In this document: positions 1 to 10,691 of the stretch, piece after piece
How positions within the stretch are numbered: position 1 is the first letter of the stretch
How the letters are laid out: each line of letters begins with the position of its first letter
Assembly: GCF_007655135.1 (NCBI RefSeq)
Contig: NC_045132.1
Location: 12,214,001-12,278,000, forward strand
Length of the DNA stretch: 64,000 nucleotides
Source of the DNA: Punica granatum
Lineage: Eukaryota; Streptophyta; Magnoliopsida; Myrtales; Lythraceae
Direction: 5' to 3'
The notes under the pieces: generated by a model
The model's input: the letters and a program-made list of their open reading frames with translations, nothing else
Told to the model about the DNA's origin: nothing
Databases searched by the model: none
Translations under genes and position numbers: made by a program

Positions 1-612
1 GGTTGAATCCCTGCGTGAACCAAAACCGTGAGTTCTTGGATTTACTTGTATCTGGACAAGCATTAGACCGATTCGATTACTTCGACTCTCGGACCGTTCG
101 CTCACCGACTGGAATTCTTACAGAATAAATGTACAAAATAAAATCCTTACAATGCTCTCGAAAACAATAAATACAAATTACAAAAGGGTCGAATTCCAGT
201 CGTTTCGCGTTCGGTTATTATTCCACTCTAACTCACCGTGAGTTTAGGGAAAAGACCGAAGAACTGAAATTCAATGGACGCTCTCACTGAATAGGGCGTT
301 GGACCCTGTGAGTGTTGATTAGGGTGTTGGACCTTGTGCTCGATGATTAGGGCGTTGAACCCTAATATTATTCGGCCTAGGGATCAGGCTCGACCCGCAT
401 GGCAAACAGGTGCGGAAAGATAACACGCAACATGTTAATAACAGACAAAGTGTTTGTTATTGTCGTGTTTACGTGAATTAACAGATTATTAACCCAGGGG
501 TGTTTTTGCAAGCAAATGCCATATGCTAAACAATCACATGTGCCAACGTTTTAGCATTCGGCTTTGTTTTGAGAACTTGACAAAGAGAGTCAAATCTCAG
601 TTGTGTGGATTG

Positions 613-620
613 CTTTTATA
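613..620 (-). promoter_or_regulatory. Candidate TATA box of LTR A
   Basis: On the minus strand the sequence reads TATAAAAG. It is the best TATA match I saw in the LTR, and the same octamer occurs at the matching place in LTR B and LTR C. The second LTR family has a related TTTTAT stretch at the homologous spot (about 54792). No transcription start is visible, so this is a motif call only. Confidence 0.4.
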
Positions 621-2350
621 GTTGTTCTGTATTGTGACACTGAATTACCACTGAATTAACCAAACTCGTGTTTTGACTCTAGATTTGGAATCTAGAATTC
701 CTCCTAACCATTATCTAGTGTTTGGTTAGGTCGAGTGAAAGGTTAATCAGCATTTTACATGTTTTCTGACAGAGATAACTGTTCTAGTTACCCGAGTCTA
801 TGTTAGGATGATAGAAACTCATCAGTTAGATAAGAAAGGCTATGCAGATGAACCTGCACCTGAACAGGTGGCCCATTCTTATCCCGTACTGTAGTGTTTC
901 TGTCATGCTAACCCTAAGGATGTCGCTGAATTGTGAAAAGACGATTTTTGCCCTTTATTTGAAAGTTGTTTTCAGAAAAGGGAAACATCGTAGTGCGGGC
1001 TACCTCGGCCTGTAGCCGGTGTCAACCAAATCCCTGGATCGTCCAGGGTTGTGCAAGAACCCCGGAAAAGCCAAAGAACCAGTCGATCTGCCCGGAAGTG
1101 ATCTAGAAAGATCTTCTGTATCGTGACCTAAGCTACTTGGAATCAGGTAAAAACTCAAGTTGAGACACAGAAGCCCTTTTTAGACGTCCATGCTACATCG
1201 GACCGCGCATTTCGGGTTTTGAAATTGATAAGTTTGAAAAGGGCACCAACGTCCTTTGACGACTCGTCGACGCGAGTTATCAGTTAATGTCCAATTCGGG
1301 TAAACTTTATCAGTGTGAAGTGGGTTTAATCATGTGAGCGTCCCGATTAACCCGTTTGTGGAATTAATGCTTAAGGGTTATAGCCGAATGCATTAATTAG
1401 GAAAACGATTCGTGATTCGACGACCAAAATGAATCCATAACGATCAAGGATAATTCAGTTGAATAACCGCCAATATCCTTATAACCGAATGGATCTAAAT
1501 GAGTCCTCGATGCATGAATCCATGCACGTTAATTTTAAAAGAGTCTTTACATGATACTTTAACATAGGAATCGTAAAGACATTGAAGTAAAAATTCACAC
1601 CATCCGATAAACGAATTAAACTTGAGATAAGGAACTCATTCTTGACCCAAGGAAGGCCAAGAAGCCCTCGGCTTCATCTTATGAAAGGTGGCCGAAGGTT
1701 CTCATGGCTCTGTCCGAGTCACAAATGATTTCCTAATCGTGGTTTAATTATTTTTCGCATGCTCAAATATCAACCGTGATAAATAACACTCCTTTTTTAG
1801 CAAAAGCCGGCGTTATCACGATTTGTTTAGCTCATTTCAACATACAAACATTCACAAACGTTTTAATTAAGGAAAGGATAAAATAACACCGGCTTCATGC
1901 GTGCAATAATGATAAAACAAGCTCGGAAACTAACTTGGATCGGCTAAGGAGACCAATCTTAACCCGGAAAGAGCAATTTAAGTCTCAACCCTCTCATTTA
2001 GAGAGTTGGCCGAGAATTAATTTGCCATAGTCGGGTCGGGATAGTCTTCTTTACGACGATCCAAGCCCTTTTCCGACATGGTAGCAAGTCAAAAGATAGT
2101 GCACATGCATAATATAACATAAAATTGCATGAAAATTGAATCTTGCAAGTGAAACATGCATGAAACACCATAATACTCCATAGCCATGCAAAAATATGAA
2201 AAGCCCTAACTCCTCTAAGTCGAGAATGTTTTACCTAGCCTCGGGATACGAGGAAAGAGTCGGGGAAGTGTTTGAGAGTCGGGTGACTCGGTGGAACCCT
2301 TGAAAGGGTATTCGGGTGCAAGGGTGGACGCGCGCGGGTACGGCCAAGCA

Positions 2351-3033
2351 CGGTGACGGGCGTCGGGCACGATGACGAGCGCCGGTGATGGGCACGGGTG
2401 TCGGGCACGGTGACAGGCACGACGAGTACTGGTGGCGCTGGTGACGGGCGCTGGTGGCACTGGGCACGGGTGTGCTCTGTGACGGGCGCGGGTGGCGCTG
2501 GTGACGGGCGCTGGTAGCGCTGATGACAGACGCTGGTGGCGCTGGGCACAGGTGTGCTCGGTGGCGGGCGCGGGTGGCGCTGGTGACGGGTGTAGGCGTG
2601 CTCGGTGACGAGCGCGGGTGGCGCTGGTGACGGGCGCTGGTGTCGGGCACGGTGACATGCACGAGCGTGCTGGATGACGAGCGCTGGTGGCGCTGGGGAC
2701 GGGCGTTGGTGGCGCTGATGACAGACGCGGGCGTCGGGCACGGTGACAGGCACGGGCGTGCTCGGTGACGGGCGCTGGTGATGCTGGTGACGGGCGCTGG
2801 TGGCGCTGATGACAGGCGCGGGCGTCGGCCACGGTGACAGGTACGGGCGTGCTCGGTGACGAGCGTTGGTGGCGCTGGTCACGGACGCTGGTGACTGGCA
2901 CGGGCGTGCTCGATGACGGACGCTGGGGTGCTCGGTGACAGGGGCTGGTGACGCTGGTGACGGACGCTGGGGTGCTTGGTGACGGACGCTGGTGACGCTC
3001 GGTGACAGACGCTGGTGACGCTGGTGACGCGTC
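2351..3033. repeat. GC-rich minisatellite in LTR A
   Basis: About 680 bp of imperfect tandem units built from variants of GACGGGCGCTGGTGGCGCTG and GGGCACGGTGACAGGCACG. The repeat lacks stop codons in all three minus frames, which makes long overlapping Pro/Ala/Arg-rich open frames that are not genes. The array is similarly long in LTR B and strongly contracted in LTR C. Confidence 0.85.
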
Positions 3034-4967
3034 ACTGATCACCCGAGAGCTCCAACTTCACCCGAAACGGCCACAACGATAAGCAAATGACTCCAAACTA
3101 AAAAACTGGGTTCAGAAATGGGATCCTTGGGTCCAAAACATGTCGTCTATGAAGTTTGAAGAATTTTGGATATAAGTCGGAATAGTGCCCGCTATGGATC
3201 CCGACCTAAACTCCAAAGATATTTGGCTTGGTTTTCGGTTTTCATGAAGTTCTTTGCTTGCTGCTGGTTCCTAAGAAGTTGAGAGCATTTTCTAGAGGGA
3301 GAAACTAGCAAGATTATGTGTGCTTCCTCCATCATTAGCTTAATGACAAGTATGCAATATATATGTGAAGCTAATGAGCAATTAAGCAAAACAAAGCACC
3401 ATTAAGGGCCTCATTAGCAAAAGTCGGTTGCCCTAATGGAGATGAGGATGAATGTCCTCCATGTATCTTGATGAGGAAGAGCCAAGAAGCATTAATGGAG
3501 GTAGAGTTAATGGCTTGAGTGTTGACTAGAAAGACCAAAGATATTTTGGGCTAGGTGAGGGTAAGAGAGGAAGAGGAAAAGGCCGAAAGCTTCGGGGCAA
3601 AGGGCGGTTGCCCTTGGGCAGCCCGTGGGTCCCACGGCTTGAGAGGAGAAACCGGGAAAAGACTCGAGTCTCAATTGGTTGCGTATTCGAAGTTCGTGGT
3701 TCGAATTGAACGTCGAATTGTCGATATACGCGTGAAAACGGAGTTAATGAGCCCGAGATTGACATTTTTCATTGAGAAATGTCCCGGATGTGTGTGAGGC
3801 TCGGAAGCCGATTTTGCTCATTGCAAGCGACCAGAGCGAAGTTGTCCGCTTCTGACAGCATATCTCTTATCTGCATCTCACGTTGGTCATTTTGACATAA
3901 GTTGTCAGACAACGTGAACAATCATCCCTTAAGCCGGTAATGCTAACGTGGGGCCGGAGACGTCCTAGGAGGCCGAAACTGGATTTCTCAGGATGACTTC
4001 TGAGTTGCTTGGGCACTCCGGAGATTACTGTAATCTCTGTTTGTCAAGATCAGACCTCCAAGGACTTGAAGAGTGTATCTGAGACCTCTAAAGCGCTGTT
4101 CGGGAGGTCTAGATGAGTTGTGTGATTTATTCCGACGATTCCACATTGAGCCTTGAGAAGGCTAGCATTGTGTAACGTAAGCATTTGGCGTCAAGTTTCC
4201 CCAAAGAGGACCTCCGGACATGGATTTCCACTGAAAATGGTCATTTCCGCTCCTCAGAGGTTACTCGGGAAACCATGAAAGGTTTTGCTGTCTGTTTTGC
4301 CCAATTGTGAATGTCTGCTAGAGTTTTCTGGGCGATGCGGTGTGAACTTCGTTTGCCGTAATTCCATCAGACCATTCTCTGGCTATGCTCTTCTAAAGAG
4401 GGATATGCTTGTTTTGCCGTTCAGAAGTCATTTGAAATGTCTGTGTGACTTCCAAGAAACAATCTGAAGCATTATTCATGCTCTGTGTGCTGATGGGGCA
4501 TGGTCGCGTCTGATATTTGGCATTAACTTTTCTCCAGGAAACCGGCATTTTTGGACTTCCACTGAAAAGTTGTCAGTATACAGAAAATTGTTCTGTATAG
4601 AGCAGATGATTTGCAAAATGCCTTTGAAGACATTTTCCATCTTTTTGGCACTGATGTGGATTTTTGGAGTCCAATATTTACTATCTTCCGACGACCGAGC
4701 GAACTATCGGAAAATAGTATCGTCCGTGTAGTACACTGAAAATGCCGGTTTTGGACATTGTTGAGCTCTCTGGTCACTCTGTTGCCCTTTGGTGACCCCT
4801 AGAGTCCTTCTGTCATGTCCATGGGTCATTTGCTCCATTTTGCCGACTTGAGGATGAATAGTGATTTCTTGCTCTGCCTAGCCGTTTTCTGTATTCTGCT
4901 CAAGTCGTGGCTTGGATCATTGCTAATATTGTTGTTTGGAATGGTGAGCCAAAATGGGGTGCTGACA

Positions 4968-4981
4968 GCTTGCCCCTCTTT
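4968..4981 (-). other. Polypurine tract of element A
   Basis: The minus strand reads AAAGAGGGGCAAGC immediately before the 3' LTR start TGTCAGC. This is the expected plus-strand primer for reverse transcription. The same tract abuts LTR B (17546), LTR F (48255) and LTR D (58534). Confidence 0.8.
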
Positions 4982-5246
4982 GACTGCTTGTTCGAGTAGA
5001 GGATGCAATCAAAGATTTCAAAAGCACCCCAGTTTGATAGCAATGATCAAGGTGGAATTTCCTATATGGCCCTCTCCCTTTTGCTTTGGATATGTAGGAT
5101 GTTGTACCTAATAAAAAGGGAATATGGTGAGATGCGCACAATAGACATGTAGAGTTCGGAACAAAGCTGAAACAGGCAATTAAAGTCGGGATTGACCCGA
5201 AGGGGACTGACCCCAATGCAAGAAAAGTAGTCGGGATTGACCTGAA

Positions 5247-5438
5247 GGGTTTGCAATATGCACGGGGCGCATACCGAATGAACTGCATGGTTCAAAGGTG
5301 CCTACCCGGTCGACTTGCGAGGTGCACGAGCGCTTGCTCGGCGGGTTTGCAATATGCACGGGGCGCATACCGAATGAACTGCATGGTTCAAAGGCGCCTA
5401 CCCGGTGGACTTGCGAGGTGCACGAGCGCTTGCTCGGC
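5247..5438. repeat. Two 96-bp tandem repeats in the 3' non-coding region of A
   Basis: The motif GGGTTTGCAATATGCACGGG recurs with exact 96-bp spacing at 5247 and 5343. A third start at 5439 runs into the 56-bp array. Each copy has a CGAGCGCTTGCTCG inverted repeat. The same pair lies at 17827-18026 in element B. Confidence 0.8.
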
Positions 5439-5448
5439 GGGTTTGCAA

Positions 5449-5952
5449 TGTGCACTGCGATCCTGAGAAGGTGCACGCCAATTAAAGTGCATTGCGGAAA
5501 TAAATGTGCACTGCGATCCTGAGAAGGTGCACGCCAATTAAAGTGCATTGCGGAAATAAATGTGCACTGCGATCCTGAGAAGGTGCACGCCAATTAAAGT
5601 GCATTGCGGAAATAAAGGCGCACTGCGATCCTGAGAAGGTGCACGCCAATTAAAGTGCATTGCAGAAATAAAGGCGCACTGCGATCCTGAGAAGGTGCAC
5701 GCCAATGAAAGTGCATTGCAGAAATAAATGTGCACTGCGATCCTGAGAAGGTGCACGCCAGTGAAAGTGCATTGCAGAAATAAATGTGCACTGCGATCCT
5801 GAGAAGGTGCACGCCATTTAAAGTGCATTGCAGAAATAAAGGCGCACTGCGATCCTGAGAAGGTGCACGCCAATGAAAGTGCATTGCAGAAATAAAGGCG
5901 CACTGCGATCCTGAGAAGGTGCACGCCAATGAAAGTGCATTGCAGAAATAAA
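5449..5952. repeat. Nine 56-bp tandem repeats in the 3' non-coding region of A
   Basis: Exactly 504 bp, nine units of 56 bp, each starting TGTGCACTGCGATCCTGAG and ending in GAAATAAA. Each unit carries two GTGCAC palindromes about 15 nt apart that could pair as a stem. Because 56 is not a multiple of three, all three minus frames stay open and mimic a repetitive protein. Units differ by a few substitutions. Confidence 0.9.
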
Positions 5953-6597
5953 GGTGCGCGAAGTAAATGCAAACACTGAGGAGTAGTGTGAGGTGTGGAA
6001 GGAATCATTGTGTTTCTTCCATCGTTGATTTCGTCCATGTCGCAATCGATGCTGTGGTAGGACGTTTCATTGCTTGCCAGCTGATTGGATGTCACTGAAT
6101 GCTTGGAGTGTTATCCTGAAGGTCTCTCTTCGGATTTAGACTGTAGTTTTTGGCATAAGACAGACATGCATTCGTCAAAGAGAAACTCTTTTCGGGGTTC
6201 AAATCCTGCTTCCTGCATCTAGAATCAAAAGGGCTAATAGTGGTTGTCAATCCTACTCTATAGCCATAATGAAGATGTGTAAAGAAGTCTGAATAATAAT
6301 GCTTTGAGGATTTGAACATAATGACCATTTAAAGGGGTGGTCGTCTCCCGCTAAATTGTGACTCGACAAAAGGGCTTATGTTTACAGAACGGGCATGACC
6401 CGTAGAATTTGCATTAGGGAAAACGGAGGGATTTGGGATCCTCCACATCAAGGATACGACGATTCGACTGCATGTCGAAACGTGTCTTGTGCTGTGAGAG
6501 TCAAAGAGAGTTTGCTTGCATCGGAGACTGCCAAACTACTACTTGTTGTCGCTTCACACTGAGTGTAGCTGTCATTTCATAGTCGAGCTGCGGAAGG
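5953..6597 (-). other. Non-coding stretch of element A between minisatellite and hairpin array
   Basis: I see no supported gene. The part from about 6413 to 6597 is recognisably similar to 60118-60310 in the second family. It includes a conserved small hairpin at 6425-6444 (GGAGG...CCTCC) whose counterpart lies at 60132-60154. Confidence 0.6.
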
Positions 6598-6890
6598 CCC
6601 CTAACTTTTGCCTAGGTCGCAAGATGCGTGACGACCTAGCGGGGTATTCTTTTAGACTCTTCTCTCATTTAGAGCTCACCTTTTGCTATGACCGTCCCAT
6701 TTGGATCTGGTCATACCTCTCGGTTCCTCTAACTTTTGCCTAGAGCACCCTTTCGGGCTTTCATTCTAGCGAGGATTTCGTTTTGTACTCTCCTTTTGCC
6801 ACGGCCCCCCTTTGGCGGGATTTTAAACCGTGCCCCTCATTCCCTAATTTTTGCCCAGGCCGCCTCAAAGAGGTTTTCAACCTAGCGGGA
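6598..6890 (-). other. Array of five stem-loop units (element A)
   Basis: Five units lie head to tail at 6598-6644, 6675-6720, 6726-6774, 6788-6838 and 6841-6890. Units 1, 3 and 5 share TAACTTTTG or a close variant between an outer 4-bp helix (CCCC/GGGG, CCTC/GAGG, TCCC/GGGA) and an inner CCTAG-type helix. Units 2 and 4 share a CCTTTTGC anchor followed by a stem (TATGACC/GGTCATA; CACGG/CCGTG). The arms change together between units and families, which points to selected RNA structure. The function is unknown. Confidence 0.65.
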
Positions 6891-7058
6891 GATTTATTAT
6901 TTTTCTCTCAGGACAAGTTCAGAGAAAGGGAAAGAGCAGAAGCGGGGAGTGTATTAATAAGCAGAAATGAAAGTGCTGGGAGATTGTACATGCGAAGAAA
7001 ATTAAAAATGTAATGTGCATTTGAGGAAAACGTCCACAGTGGAATGAGAGAAACACCA

Positions 7059-10000
7059 TCACGGATAGTATTTCTTAAGTGTATCAGCGTTGACCGGAAG
7101 AGCGTTCTCGTTCCCGTCCATATCATTGAGAATGATTGCCCCCCCGTCAAAGACTTCTTTAACAATGAAGGGACCGTCGTATTTGTAAGCAAACTTGCCC
7201 CTGGAATCAGGGGCGATATGCAAAACTTTCCGCAGGACGAGGTCGCCGGGGCTGACCTCGCGGGGACGAACTTTCTTGTTAAAAGCTCGGGCCGTTCTTT
7301 GCTGATAGCACTGACCGTGGCAAAGTGCTGTTAGCTGCCTCTCATCAATGAGATTGAGCTGTTCGTAGCGTTGCTTCGCCCATTCTACTTCCTTGGGCTT
7401 GGACTCGGCGAGGACCCTCATAGAGGGAATCTCTACTTCGATTGGAAGAACTGCTTCCATGCCGTAGACCAAAGAATATGGGGTTGATCCAGTGGACGAG
7501 CGGATAGAAGTCCGATACGCCAAGAGTGCGAACGGGAGCATCTCGTGCCAGTCTCTGTAATTAACTGTCATCTTTTCAATGATTTTCTTTATGTTCTTGT
7601 TTACTGCCTCTACCGCGCCGTTCATTTGTGGACGATACGGAGAGGAGTTGCGGTGTAGAATCTTGAACTGTGCACAGAGCTCGTCAATGAGCTTATTGTT
7701 CAAATTCTTGGCGTTGTCTGTGACAAGTGTCGCAGGGACCCCGTAACGTGCGATAATGTCGCGTTTGAGGAAGCGTGCCACGGTTTTTGCAGTGACCGAT
7801 GCAAGGGTGATAGCTTCGATCCATTTGGTGAAGTAATCGATAGCTACCAGTATGTACAAGTGCCCATTGGATGCTTTGGGGTTAATAGGACCAATCACGT
7901 CCATGCCCCACATTGAAAAGGGCCACGGAGCAGCCATTGGATGCAGCTCGTTGGGTGGTGCTCTGATCTGATTTGCGTAAACTTGACACAAGTGACAATG
8001 CCTGACATGTTTGACGCAGTCAGTCTCTATGGTGGACCAGAAATACCCAAGTCGCATGAGCTTCTTTGCTAGCATGAGCCCGTTCATGTGAGGTCCGCAA
8101 TTTCCCTCGTGCACTTCTTCCATGAGGCGTTGTGCCTCATTCTCATCAACACAACGAAGCAGTGTGGCATCGAATGAACGGCGGTAAAGGGTTTCACCAC
8201 TCAAGAAGAAATTTGCTGCAATGCGCCGAAGAGTCTTCCGGTCATGTCGATCGGTGAATGCTGGGAATTGACCCGTTTGTAGCAAGTGTTTAATGTCTGC
8301 ATACCACGGTTTGCCGTCGACAGCGTCGATTACATCGCAATGGGCAGGATCCCGAGCAATCTCAAACTCGAGGGGCTCAATGAGATTCTCTTTTGTGATG
8401 CTAACCATGGAAGCGAGTGTTGCGAGTGCATCGGCGAACTGGTTCTTCATGCGCGGTGTGTATGTAAATGAGATGTCCTTGAAGTTTTCTGTCAAGTCTT
8501 TAAGGTACTCATGATAGGGCACCAGTTTCGGATCTTTCGTCTTCCACTGTTTGAGTGTCTGAAAGATTGTAAGCATGGAATCTCCAAACACTTCCAGCTC
8601 CTTGACTTTCAGGTCGATTGCCGCCTGCAAGCCGAGGATACATGCCTCATATTCGGCTATGTTGTTGGTACAGGGGAAATCAATCTTCGCTGCAACAGGG
8701 AAATGATGCCCTTCTGGGGATATCAGCACTGCGCCAATCCCTGACCCGGTGGAATTGACTGCACCATCGAAGTACATATTCCATCTGGTAATTTCCTCCT
8801 CACCACTCATTTGGAGGATTCTTTCGTCTGGAAAATCAGAGTCGATCGGTGTGTCATCGACAATCGGGAACTCTGCTAGGTGATCTGCTATCGCTTGGCC
8901 CTTGACTGATGTGCGTGACACATATTCGATGTCGTACTCCGTCAGTTGGCAATGCCATTTTGCTATATTCCTCATGGAGGACGGAGTGCTAAGTAGATAT
9001 TTCAAAGGATCTGTCTTCGACAGCAGGCAAACAGTATGGTAGAGAGTGTATTGCCGGAGCCTTTGCATGACCCACACAAGTGCGCAACACATTTTCTCTA
9101 TCTCAGGGTAGTTGGATTCCCCTTCAGTGAACTTTTTGCTTAAATAATAAATTGCTCGCTCTGCGTGAGAGGATTCGTCCTTTTGCCCTAACATGCATCC
9201 AATAGATTGTCGGCGCACCATCAAGTACAAAATGAGAGGACGATCCGGTGAAGGTGGAACCAACACCGGCGGCTGAATTAGATATGCCTTGATGGTATCA
9301 AAAGCTTTCTGACACTCATCATCCCATTCGACCGCTGCATTTTTCCGAAGTAGACGGAAGAGTGGTTGGCACTTATCTGTCAAATTTGCAATGAAACGCG
9401 CGATGTAATTCAGCCGTCCTAAGAAGCTCCTCACTTCGCGCACTGTCGATGGAGGGGGCAATTCCATGATCGCTTTAACTTTGTCAGGGTCGACCTTGAT
9501 GCCTTCCTCACTAACTATAAACCCTAACAATTTCCCTGACTTGACACCAAATGTGCATTTCGTTGGGTTACGTCGGAGCTTATATTTCTTGAGGCGGTTA
9601 AACAATCGTTTGAGGTTAACCAAATGATCTTCTCCTTCTTTGGACTTCGCGATCATGTCGTCGACATAGACCTCGATCTCTTTATGCATCATGTCATGAA
9701 AGAGAGTGACCATTGCCCGTTGATAGGTTGCCCCGGCATTTTTGAGACCGAAAGGCATGACCTTGTAGCAAAATGTACCCCACATCGTGATGAATGTGGT
9801 TTTGACTTTGTCTTCTTCGGCCATCTGAATCTGATTATATACAGAGAAACCGTCCATGAAGGAGAATTGTGTGTGGCGCGCTGTATTGTCCACCAAGACA
9901 TCGATGTGTGGCAGCGGAAAATTATCCTTTGGGCTAGCCCTATTGAGATCTCGGTAGTCGATGCAGACTCTGACTTTCCCATTTTTCTTCTCCACTGGAA

Positions 10001-10500
10001 CAATGTTCGCTACCCATTCAGAGTAATTGCATACCTCCAAGAATCCCGCGTCTACTTGCTTGATGACTTCTTCCTTAATGCGTAAGAGAAGGTCAGCTCG
10101 TTGACGTCGCAAGTGTTGGCGCTTGGGTGGGAATCTTTCAGTATCGAGTGGAAGGAAATGCTTTACAATTGAAGGGTCTAGGCCTGGCATATCGGCGTAG
10201 GACCATGCAAAGACCTCCTGATACTCTATCAAGAAGTCGATCATTCGGGCTCTCTGTGCAGGGTCGAGTCCCGTTCCGATTCTAAGGGTGCGTGGTTCTT
10301 CTGCAATGCCTATGTTGATGTCTTCGGTTGGCTCGACGGAAGTGAGTTGGTGGTTTTCGAGACGATGCAAACTCTCTTCTATCTCGGGCACGCGACCGTC
10401 CTCGTCAAGTCCTTCCCCGAAGTATATGGGTAGGGACTTTCCGAGATGTGTTTCTAGTGAATCCGAATCGTTATATCCGTGATTTGGATTCGATTGGAGC
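7059..10500 (-). CDS. pol: pol exon of element A: RT, two RNase H domains, integrase
   Basis: An uninterrupted frame that would copy the element RNA into DNA and integrate it. Counting from the ATG at 10508 (1149 residues), RT spans about 100-330 with YVDD at 281-284. A first RNase H-like region (about 425-545) has lost the usual catalytic Asp context. A second, archaeal-type RNase H (about 577-700) keeps D581, E619, D643 and D693. The integrase has a zinc-binding part (H800, H807, C838, C841) and a DD35E core at D870, D931 and E967. The real start is probably not the ATG: exon 2 should begin at 10500 after splicing from the protease. This is the best preserved pol in the window. Confidence 0.93.
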
Positions 10501-10691
10501 CTGGACATGAAAGTGAATTGTTTTAGAAATTAAAGGTGTTAGAAGTGAGTGCAAGAGAGAGAATTTGTGCACAGGAAATCAAAAAGCATGCAGGGATTCT
10601 ATTAACAAGTCATAACAAAAACCCCTCTTCTGTCATGTGGCTTATGGCGTTGCCGACATGCAGGTAGCATTATGTATAAAGACCGTCTTAC
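10501..10691 (-). other. Predicted pro/RT intron of element A
   Basis: This 191-nt intron has donor GT|GTAAGA and acceptor TCCAG|G on the minus strand, with a CTAAC branch-point match at 10538-10542, about 38 nt from the acceptor. Splicing bypasses the TAA that ends the protease frame and enters the RT frame in phase. An intron at this place is an established feature of Ogre elements. Element B has the same 191-nt intron. Confidence 0.75.

Larger units (their letters stand above)
1..4967 (-). mobile_element. LTR A (3' LTR of element A, truncated by the window edge)
   Basis: This aligns throughout with LTR B and LTR C. Position 1 corresponds to 12615, so about 485 bp of the LTR lies outside the window. 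The right end is ...GGGTGCTGACA, the complement of a sense LTR start TGTCAGCACCC, and the PPT follows directly. It holds a GC-rich minisatellite (2351-3033) and no supported gene. A TATA-like box far from the sense start implies a U3 of about 4.3 kb. Confidence 0.9.

Noticed and set aside
290..365. TTAGGG/CCCTAA-like words suggesting telomere repeats
   Set aside because: They are isolated, separated by unique sequence, and are a fixed part of the LTR (repeated at 12910 and 30050).
2215..3042. Three overlapping minus-strand open frames of 143-275 codons rich in Pro, Arg and His
   Set aside because: They lie in the GC-rich minisatellite of the LTR. All three frames are open because the repeat unit lacks stops, and they are broken or shortened in the other two LTRs.
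5538..6095. Repetitive 185-codon open frame
   Set aside because: It is the 56-bp array read through. The unit is not a multiple of three, so every frame gives the same 56-residue pattern.
9624..10085. 153-codon plus-strand open frame inside RT (also at 22198-22659)
   Set aside because: Antisense shadow of a conserved RT region; the minus-strand frame has all the RT motifs.
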